Virus record (IMG/VR): IMGVR_UViG_3300048580_000569
Span: 1 to 20,593 of that record
DNA: 20,593 nucleotides
Reading direction: 5' to 3' (one strand)
From: a virus
The position numbers were made by a program, and so were the translations under genes. Below, one piece after another: positions 14,918 to 20,593 of this stretch; position 1 is the stretch's first letter, and each line of letters opens with the position of its first letter. The notes below the pieces were generated by a model. That model did not search any database, had not been told where the DNA came from, and saw only the letters and a list, made by a program, of their open reading frames with translations.

Positions 14918-15340
14918 ATGGCTCAACCAAGTGGATTTACGCATTTTCAAGTAGGTCTTGCCAGACAGGCTAATTTATTATTTAATGCAGCCACTGCTGT
15001 CTCTGCTGGCGGTAAGATAAGACTCTGTACAAGTGCTGCTAACTATACAGCTACTAGCACAGCGATCGCAAATGAGCTGTCTGGAAATGGATATCCTGCT
15101 GGAGGTTTGTCATTAACAGTATCTACCTCAGCTTGGAATACGGCATCCAATCACCATAGAGTTAGCTTTAGTGATGTTATTCTTACTCCTACAGCCAACG
15201 TTAGTTTTAGATTTGCTGTACTTACCGATGCTGGTAACAATTTAATTGGTTTTTGGTCTTGGACGGCAGATGAAAACCTAATTGCCAATATTCAATATCC
15301 GTTCCAATCGTTGTACTATTTCACAAGAAACGCCGTCTAG
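14918..15340 (+). CDS. Small probable virion protein (140 aa)
   Basis: Not firmly recognised. The composition is typical of phage structural proteins: rich in Ala, Ser, Thr, Asn and aromatic residues, no Cys cluster, few charges, predicted mostly beta. Segments such as FSDVILTPTANVSFRFAVLT and NNLIGFWSWTADENL read like strands of a beta sandwich. It starts MAQPSGFTHFQVGLARQANL. It lies between the adhesin and the gpK-like peptidase, so it is probably part of the tail tip or a fibre accessory. Upstream there is a -10-like box but no Shine-Dalgarno sequence. A host-recognition or decoration role is inference only. Confidence 0.68.
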   Translation: MAQPSGFTHFQVGLARQANLLFNAATAVSAGGKIRLCTSAANYTATSTAIANELSGNGYPAGGLSLTVSTSAWNTASNHHRVSFSDVILTPTANVSFRFAVLTDAGNNLIGFWSWTADENLIANIQYPFQSLYYFTRNAV

Positions 15341-15424
15341 AATATCTGAAAAAGACTCGATTTAGAAAAAAGCTCATAAAGTTGTGGAATAGAAGATCTT
15401 CCAGATGGTTTTACACGCTTGTCA

Positions 15425-16240
15425 ATGTTTACGAAACCTAGCGATATATTGAACGATCGCGTTAAAGAGGCGATCGTTCGGGATTGTACGATCGACGTTA
15501 ATAATGAACGTTGCGGTTTCGTATTGAAAGATTTATCAGTTATTCCTGTTACTAACATATCTGAAAAACCAAACGATTCTTTTATACCAGAACAAGAATC
15601 ATTTGATCGCTATGAAGACGATATTATAGCGATCTATCATTCTCACAATACAGAATACACACCTGGGTATTTGTCATTAAGAGACATCGAACAATCTAGA
15701 TCTCATCAAATACCCTATATTATGTATCACACTACATTTGATATGTGGGATATGTTTGATGCTGACTATATATATCCTTATCCATTAAGAGAACCTGATA
15801 ATTATGGCACCTTAGATTATCTATTAAATGTACCATTTTCTTGGGCTAGAGCTGATTGTGCTTGGCTCATAAGAGCGTATTATAAAATGTTTTTTAATTT
15901 TGATATAACTGATTATCCAAGACCGTTGGGCGATGATTGGTATAAAGAAGCTAGTAAAAGTAGTAAGGATGGAATGTATTACGATCTATTACTAAATCAT
16001 CCAGGGCTGACACAAGTTAATACTGAAACCCCTAAAAAAGGGGATATCGTACTAATGCGATCGTTCGGTAGTCGTGTAGCCAATCATAGTGGTGTAATTG
16101 TAGAATCTGCTACAAGCGATCGTTATGCTACTATATTACACACGTTAGAATCGGGTACTTTCAGCCGTGTTGACCTATGGAGCGGTCCTAGATGGCATAC
16201 AGGACGTTTACATTCTGTATGGAGATTATCTCCTAGATAG
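15425..16240 (+). CDS. gpK-like tail assembly protein: JAB/MPN plus NlpC/P60 peptidase
   Basis: A 271-residue homologue of lambda gpK with two peptidase domains. The N-terminal JAB/JAMM metalloprotease-like domain has ERCGF (Glu28), HSH (His72, His74) and GYLSLRDIEQS (Ser84, Asp87), the complete zinc-binding signature. The C-terminal NlpC/P60 domain has RADCAWLIRAYY (Cys145), RVANHSGVIVES (His221) and ILHTLESG (His239), the expected Cys-His-polar set. In lambda-like phages this protein helps finish the tail tip and may cut peptidoglycan during entry. The start is ATG at 15425; the frame extends to TTG at 15419. Neither has a good ribosome site. It runs on the plus strand, opposite to its usual partners L, I and J, and overlaps the 3' end of L by 15 bases. 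Confidence 0.9.
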   Translation: MFTKPSDILNDRVKEAIVRDCTIDVNNERCGFVLKDLSVIPVTNISEKPNDSFIPEQESFDRYEDDIIAIYHSHNTEYTPGYLSLRDIEQSRSHQIPYIMYHTTFDMWDMFDADYIYPYPLREPDNYGTLDYLLNVPFSWARADCAWLIRAYYKMFFNFDITDYPRPLGDDWYKEASKSSKDGMYYDLLLNHPGLTQVNTETPKKGDIVLMRSFGSRVANHSGVIVESATSDRYATILHTLESGTFSRVDLWSGPRWHTGRLHSVWRLSPR

Positions 16241-16885
16241 TGTAGGAAAGGCACTTGTTGGCAATAGAAGATTATTACCAAAACGTAGTTTACAAGATCT
16301 TATTGATTTACCGCATTCGTCTTTTGTGGGATCTGCTGTAGCTTGATCAGCTAACGTGAACATATTCGTTCCTGTATATCCACACTCAGGGCCTCTATAT
16401 TCCCATACACAAGATCGCAGTGCATATCTACTAGGTAAAGTAGCTTGACCGAATTCTAATGGCGATGAGCCCTCAAATGTTATTTGCATCCAAGGTTCAT
16501 AAGATATTACTCTACTTATTATGTAATCTATTTCTTGTAACTTTGCAGTAGAATCTGGTGTAGATCCACCATCTGTGAATCTAAATTTTGTTCTTATTAT
16601 TTTTAGAGAAGAACCTTCTAGTCCATCTACAGAGTCAATTAAATTTGATATAACACCATTAGGATCTCCTACGGTGATTTCTAATCTTGGTACAGGGCCA
16701 GTAGATGTAATTTCTATAGTTTTGTGTGTAACAGGGATTAAACTTATGCTACCACCCCAAGACACTTGTTGGTTAGAGAAGCGAAATACATCGAATGGGT
16801 TATCAGGATTAAAATCCCTCAATATGTATATATAAACGTCACTAGATTGATCTAAGCTTATTAAAGACTGTTTGAATTGTGTCAT
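16226..16885 (-). CDS. gpL-like minor tail protein with four-cysteine Fe-S site
   Basis: A 219-residue homologue of lambda minor tail protein L. The N-terminal part has VSWGGSISLIPVTHKTIEIT and RLEITVGDPNGVIS, typical of this family; the C-terminal part carries four cysteines, SCVWEYRGPECGYTG (Cys159, Cys168) and DECGKSIRSCKLRFG (Cys191, Cys198), with the spacing used in lambda gpL to hold a 4Fe-4S cluster. It forms part of the tail tip that joins the tip protein J to the tube. ATG at 16885 overlaps the J stop as ATGA, so translation is coupled. In lambda L precedes K, I and J; here it follows J. The C-terminal 15 bases overlap the convergent K gene. Confidence 0.88.
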   Translation of the reverse strand: MTQFKQSLISLDQSSDVYIYILRDFNPDNPFDVFRFSNQQVSWGGSISLIPVTHKTIEITSTGPVPRLEITVGDPNGVISNLIDSVDGLEGSSLKIIRTKFRFTDGGSTPDSTAKLQEIDYIISRVISYEPWMQITFEGSSPLEFGQATLPSRYALRSCVWEYRGPECGYTGTNMFTLADQATADPTKDECGKSIRSCKLRFGNNLLLPTSAFPTLSRR

Positions 16886-19524
16886 GCTGCGATTATACCT
16901 AAACGTCTGTTAAAAGATAGATATAGATTTTGTGTAGCACCTGCGATCGCTGGTGACGATTCTACATATTGACTTATACCACCATTTAGTAAGACACTTG
17001 CTACACGGATATAGTAAGTGCCACTAGACAGATTTTCTATTATCAACTCACTAGTAGACACCGACAATATGGGCGACCACGAACCCGTAGCACCTCGTTT
17101 CCATTGGACTTGATAAGAAGTTATAAAAGATCCGCCCGTTTCGGGTTTACTCCATCGTCCTATTAATTTAAATACATTAGCGCTTTGTTCTACAAAACCG
17201 ACACCTAAATTTATAGGTGGTGGTGGTATAACAGGAATTTCTTCTTCTTTTTCTGTGGATTCTAACTCCCATCCATTTTCAATTATATTGAATTTGTCTT
17301 CTCGATATTCGGTAGCCAGAATTTCTATCAAACCACTGTCTTCAGCGTCTACTTTTATTACTTGTACTCTATATTTTTTTGTATTTATAACGTCTATAAA
17401 CCAGTTAGATTCTTGTAGCGGAATTGTAGTAAAAGGAGTTGATACTTGTATGGTATCCGTAGAACCTGCCCCGTTACTAATCGTCTTAGTTTCTATTGTT
17501 AAATCTGGCATGGTGCAAGTTATAGAATAACCTGACGCATTTGGTAATATTATTTCTTGATCTAATTCTATCGTTGTACTTGTAGCTGATGTTATCAAAC
17601 CGCCATAACGTTTTTTAGATCTCTTCCAATCTATGACGTTTATAATATCACCAGGTCGTACAAAAAGCCCAATTAATCTACACTTGAAGGACACGGTTTC
17701 TGTTTCTAGGAAATTAGAATAAACCTGATAACGTCCTTGTCTATAGGCTTGACCTCTAGATGTACATCCATAAGCTGCAAAATCAGTTTCTCTATAACCA
17801 AATTTTTTAAGAGCGTCTTGTACTTCTATTGATTCTACTGTTTGTCTATAGTAATCATCTGGATCATTCCATGTTACATAAGCGACTGAATATCTTGTTT
17901 GTATATCAGTTGATGAGTAACTGAACATACCGTTTTCTACATCAGCATTAGTAAATTGTTGAATAACATCACTAGGTTTATCCTGCCAGAATTTTAAGCA
18001 TGTACCATCCCAATAATAATGTGAGTTACAAGCACTCAAAAATCCTTCTAATACTTTATGTGCGGCTTCTCCTTGTTGAAGTACAGTATTACATCTAAAT
18101 CTACGTTCTGTACCACCAAAACCATTAGTTACAAACTCATTATTATATCTAGATATGTCATATAGATCATACGAGGACACCTGACAAGAATCTATCTGTT
18201 TACCTAAACCATAACGACTATTAGTTAGAATGTCATATAACTGCCACACCGGATCAGATGTCGCTATGGGTGGCTCATAAAGAGTACCATCCCATATCCC
18301 ACTGAAGTCCAAGCCGCGATCTGTGTCGTTAACTACAGCATTACTAGGAATGGCTACAGTCCTACCACCGATCTTATACCCTCTTTGTGGTTCACTAGAG
18401 AATTGTTCTGCGTCAAACTCAGCGCTCACTACAGCCGTATGAGCATAATTTATCTTGGTATCATTTACGACAGTGGTGTAACTTACAAATTGAATAGTAT
18501 TCTGTAAATTACTGTTAGGTGTTGGTTCTTGTACTAACTTTTCTACTCTTATAGTGATAGGTCTTGAAAAATTTGTATACGCGATCGGTATATTGTATTC
18601 AAATTCTGTAGCACTAGAAAATTTTACTGTGCGATCGTCGGAATGAACTGTTGCAACACCACCAATATCGGTTAATTGTATTCTGAACGCCATCCGACTC
18701 GCAACTACGTCACCATCTTCTTCATATTGTTGTACCTGAAATGCTAGTCTAACTCTTACAAAACTTATATCACTAACAGTGAAAGTTCTTGAAATAGGTA
18801 TATTATATTTTACTTCTGTATTAACACTGGTTTCAGATGTAAGTCCTTCTTTAACGGTGGCATCTAATAGTCTTTGTGAACCTGTACCATTTCTACTATC
18901 CCACTTAAAGCCCGTAAAGTTTTTACTACCATCACTATTACCTACAGGCGTTCTATCCAAATAAATAGAACGATCGCCTTCTAATAAGCCTTCTATTGGA
19001 CCTTCTGATAAAGCTTCTACTACTACGGCTCTTGCAGAACTGAGTGCCGTATCAGGATCTATGTCAGGGTTTTTAGATTTGCCACCACCACCGTTACTAG
19101 AAAAAATACCATGTTCACCTACAAGGTATGTATGGTAGTCATCTACAACAAAATTGTACACAGTGGTTCTTTCTAGTTCTTCTTCTACCTTTAGTAACGG
19201 TCTGTATTCTAAATATTTGTCAATAAAGAATTCGTCTATATTCCATTTACCAATCTCTTTAAAAGAATTACGTTCTGTGTAAAACGCATGATTGGGAGTC
19301 GCTATTACATAACCTCCCCAGTATGTGTATTTAAATACTTGTTGGTCGTGGTGAATGTTTGTAGATAATACTTTTTTGATAGATATTTTATTTTCGGGAG
19401 AGAAACAAAATACTTCATCCCCTGTTTTTATATTTTGTATGGGTATTAATCCTAATGGTGTCTGTATAAGAGTATCACCACTAAGACATCCTCCTCCTTC
19501 ACCCCAAAACTCATCAAATTTCAT
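16882..19524 (-). CDS. gpJ-like tail tip protein carrying an inserted Hint domain
   Basis: An 880-residue homologue of lambda tip attachment protein J. After a 12-residue start (MKFDEFWGEGGG) comes a Hint domain (13-144, listed separately), then GGGGKSKNPD and the J core: ALSEGPIEGLLEG, TEVKYNIPISRTFT, LDFSGIWDGTLYEP, YDILTNSRYGLGKQID, FVTNGFGGTERRFRCN, FWQDKPSD, WNDPDDYY and AAYGCTSRGQAYRQGR, closely parallel to lambda J in the same order. A fibronectin type III domain (about 770-865) ends the protein, so the long central fibre and receptor-binding end of lambda J (1132 aa) are missing. ATG at 19524 overlaps the I stop (TGATG) and has AGGTGG at proper spacing; a GTG one codon earlier is less likely. 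It forms the tail tip hub and central part of the DNA-delivery machine. Confidence 0.92.
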   Translation of the reverse strand: MKFDEFWGEGGGCLSGDTLIQTPLGLIPIQNIKTGDEVFCFSPENKISIKKVLSTNIHHDQQVFKYTYWGGYVIATPNHAFYTERNSFKEIGKWNIDEFFIDKYLEYRPLLKVEEELERTTVYNFVVDDYHTYLVGEHGIFSSNGGGGKSKNPDIDPDTALSSARAVVVEALSEGPIEGLLEGDRSIYLDRTPVGNSDGSKNFTGFKWDSRNGTGSQRLLDATVKEGLTSETSVNTEVKYNIPISRTFTVSDISFVRVRLAFQVQQYEEDGDVVASRMAFRIQLTDIGGVATVHSDDRTVKFSSATEFEYNIPIAYTNFSRPITIRVEKLVQEPTPNSNLQNTIQFVSYTTVVNDTKINYAHTAVVSAEFDAEQFSSEPQRGYKIGGRTVAIPSNAVVNDTDRGLDFSGIWDGTLYEPPIATSDPVWQLYDILTNSRYGLGKQIDSCQVSSYDLYDISRYNNEFVTNGFGGTERRFRCNTVLQQGEAAHKVLEGFLSACNSHYYWDGTCLKFWQDKPSDVIQQFTNADVENGMFSYSSTDIQTRYSVAYVTWNDPDDYYRQTVESIEVQDALKKFGYRETDFAAYGCTSRGQAYRQGRYQVYSNFLETETVSFKCRLIGLFVRPGDIINVIDWKRSKKRYGGLITSATSTTIELDQEIILPNASGYSITCTMPDLTIETKTISNGAGSTDTIQVSTPFTTIPLQESNWFIDVINTKKYRVQVIKVDAEDSGLIEILATEYREDKFNIIENGWELESTEKEEEIPVIPPPPINLGVGFVEQSANVFKLIGRWSKPETGGSFITSYQVQWKRGATGSWSPILSVSTSELIIENLSSGTYYIRVASVLLNGGISQYVESSPAIAGATQNLYLSFNRRLGIIAA
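19093..19488 (-). other. Hint (intein/BIL-like) domain within gpJ
   Basis: A ~132-residue insert between GGG and GGGGK. It opens with CLSGDTLIQTPLGLIPIQNI and KTGDEV (block A, nucleophile Cys13), has YVIATPNHAFYT (block B with the Thr-x-x-His pair) and ends with VYNFVVDDYHTYLVGEHGIF then SSN (blocks F and G). There is no room for a homing endonuclease. At its end, standard inteins have His-Asn followed by Cys, Ser or Thr; here it is Ser-Asn followed by Gly. That loss of the penultimate His and +1 nucleophile points to a bacterial intein-like domain that cleaves rather than splices. Cleavage after Asn144 would leave J starting GGGGKSK, close to the usual N-terminus of this family. The fold call is firm, the activity inferred. 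Confidence 0.88.
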
Positions 19525-20102
19525 CACGATCCACCTACATTAGTGGCTGTGATGTACGATCGCACGGTGGCAGATAATACCATAGATGGCGCTAGCATAA
19601 CACCATATACTACATATATACGCTGTCCTATTTCTGCTGTGTTGGAAACGCCAGAAAATATAAAAGATTTTTCGTTCTCTTTATCAGCATCATTTTTAGG
19701 TTTTTGTCCCATTAAGCCGGATACAAGTAATAAAGAACCTGTAACGATTAATTGAACAGCGCTCAGACCTAATAGACCTCCAGAGAATATCAATCCTCCA
19801 GCAATAAGAGCTGTACCAAGAATTATTTTTCCTACTTTACCAGCACCACTAGGTAAAGCTGTAATATGAACACTTTTATCTTTTACTATAGGATCTGATA
19901 GTTCATCTTCTCCTATTTCATAATTTCCGTGTCTGACTTTGAAGAATGTACCTTTTTCTGTTTCATCTAGGATGAATTGTCTGAAGTCTTTGAAATTAAC
20001 TTCTAGAAATCTAACACAATCTTTGGTGCTATGCGCTACACATCTAAATTCTTTACCATATTTCTTTCGTAGAGAACCATGTAAATAAATAGTAGTGTAC
20101 AT
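19524..20102 (-). CDS. gpI-like tail assembly protein with ubiquitin-like N-terminus
   Basis: A 192-residue homologue of lambda tail assembly protein I. Residues 1-83 fit its ubiquitin-like beta-grasp domain (MYTTIYLHGSLRKKYGKEF, FRQFILDET, DPIVKDKSVHITALP). A Gly-rich hinge (SGAGK) is followed by a hydrophobic region about 92-131 (ILGTALIAGGLIFSGGLLGL), and the end, IYVVYGVMLAPSMVLSATV then TATNVGGS, matches the lambda gpI ending with its YGxMxVGSxVxS pattern. ATG at 20102 overlaps the upstream stop (TGATG), with AAGGA seven bases before it; a GTG one codon earlier is too close to that site. In this family the ubiquitin-like part is thought to be processed by the JAB domain of gpK, here encoded on the opposite strand. 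It is translated just before J and likely helps assemble it. Confidence 0.88.
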   Translation of the reverse strand: MYTTIYLHGSLRKKYGKEFRCVAHSTKDCVRFLEVNFKDFRQFILDETEKGTFFKVRHGNYEIGEDELSDPIVKDKSVHITALPSGAGKVGKIILGTALIAGGLIFSGGLLGLSAVQLIVTGSLLLVSGLMGQKPKNDADKENEKSFIFSGVSNTAEIGQRIYVVYGVMLAPSMVLSATVRSYITATNVGGS

Positions 20103-20575
20103 CACACCGTCCTTGTTACATATGTTATGTTGTAACCAATTGTATTTGCACCATTGAGATTAATAACAAGAGCTGTATTCGCTGCGAGATCTAAAGGTGA
20201 ATGAGGATGATACTCAACGCGATCTCTAAAACCAACTGTACCTTTTGCTGACAGTAAAACTCTCCTGCGATCTGTAGATGTACCACTTCGAACGATCGCT
20301 AATGTTTCTACAGCGCTTTCGTTTTGAAGTTCTAAATTTAGTATTCTGATATAGTTACCACTACCAGGAGCCGCTACAATCGTATTGTTACCACTTGTAG
20401 AGATGGTTCCGCTTAGGTACACTTCAGCGATTCCATAATTTCCCATGTCAGCAAGCACCTCATCATAAGAATGAGGTGTGTATATAGGCACCGAACCAGA
20501 CAACCCTTTATCTTCTGAAAGGAGTATAGCCGGATTGGTATTACCGTCTAAAACTGATATGTTCCTGGTAGGCAT
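20102..20575 (-). CDS. Small probable virion protein (157 aa) ahead of gpI
   Basis: Not firmly recognised. It is beta-rich and low in charge, with GNYIRILNLELQNESAVE, TDRRRVLLSAKG and a C-terminal segment NTALVINLNGANTIGYNITY; similar segments ending in a strand pair occur in many phage head and tail decoration proteins. It begins MPTRNISVLDGNTNPAILLS, an extended N-terminal arm. It heads the minus-strand tail cluster and its stop overlaps the gpI start, so it is probably a virion component assembled with the tail. The start ATG at 20575 has no Shine-Dalgarno sequence and is preceded by a run of A residues and a TATATAA box at the window edge. Confidence 0.68.
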   Translation of the reverse strand: MPTRNISVLDGNTNPAILLSEDKGLSGSVPIYTPHSYDEVLADMGNYGIAEVYLSGTISTSGNNTIVAAPGSGNYIRILNLELQNESAVETLAIVRSGTSTDRRRVLLSAKGTVGFRDRVEYHPHSPLDLAANTALVINLNGANTIGYNITYVTRTV

Positions 20576-20585
20576 TTTTTTTAGT

Positions 20586-20593
20586 TTATATAG
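20586..20593 (-). promoter_or_regulatory. Possible -10 box at the window edge
   Basis: The minus strand reads CTATATAA (20593-20586), ten bases before the ATG of the first minus-strand tail gene. The same octamer occurs at 14886-14893 before a plus-strand tail gene. The rest of any promoter is outside the window. Confidence 0.35.

Noticed and set aside
15393-15404. Palindrome GAAGATCTTC before the gpK gene
   Set aside because: Only ten bases and no other copy in a regulatory position; likely chance.
19093-19488. Calling the insert a standard splicing intein
   Set aside because: The end is Ser-Asn followed by Gly, without penultimate His or a Cys/Ser/Thr at +1, so normal splicing is unlikely.
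1-20593. CRISPR array, as known from a Nostoc phage
   Set aside because: No regularly spaced short direct repeats with unique spacers are present; the only tandem repeats are coding units of the adhesin.
1-20593. tRNA or rRNA genes, insertion sequences, integrase, attachment sites
   Set aside because: No cloverleaf-like segment was seen in the short gaps, and no transposase or integrase motif in any real frame.

Overview
The window looks like part of the genome of a tailed cyanobacterial virus or prophage with a lambda-type (siphovirus) tail tip. Genes are packed tightly, with start/stop overlaps of the ATGA and TGATG kind, and no stretch of 300 bases lacks a gene. I found at least eight copies of the octamer GCGATCGC (HIP1, the signature palindrome of many cyanobacterial genomes) and many more CGATCG cores. 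A family B DNA polymerase is also known from phages of filamentous Nostoc/Anabaena, which fits a cyanobacterial host, but the exact host cannot be read from this sequence.

Left arm, minus strand (7206 down to 1): an HTH regulator, a winged-helix replication initiator/helicase-loader-like protein, a single-chain archaeo-eukaryotic-type primase fused to a DnaB-type helicase, a family B DNA polymerase with 3'-5' exonuclease, two small unknown proteins, and the first 52 codons of what may be a D12-class adenine methylase cut by the window edge. Plus strand from 7334: a ~395-residue protein ending in the SSB-type tail DDIPF, a RecD2-type helicase, and four small unknown genes, two encoding membrane proteins. 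The two replication arms diverge from 7207-7333, where two -10-like boxes on opposite strands overlap. Together these genes supply most of a replisome: loader, primase, helicase, polymerase, probable SSB and an accessory helicase.

Right part (12305-20575): a tail-tip module whose genes match lambda M, K, L, J and I but are shuffled and split between strands. On the plus strand are a gpM-like domain fused to about 14 short repeats and two LamG-like domains (a probable adhesin), a small structural-type protein, and a gpK-like JAB plus NlpC/P60 peptidase. On the minus strand are a small beta-rich protein, a gpI-like protein with a ubiquitin-like N-terminus, a gpJ-like tip protein and a gpL-like Fe-S protein. 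The two sets converge and overlap by 15 bases.

The most striking feature is a ~132-residue Hint (intein/BIL-type) domain inserted in the glycine-rich N-terminus of the gpJ homologue. Its N-terminal Cys and B block look intact, but its end is Ser-Asn followed by Gly, so ordinary intein splicing looks unlikely and self-cleavage is more plausible. It lies in the same tail module as a ubiquitin-like protein and a JAB peptidase, so three protein-processing folds sit together in one tail tip.
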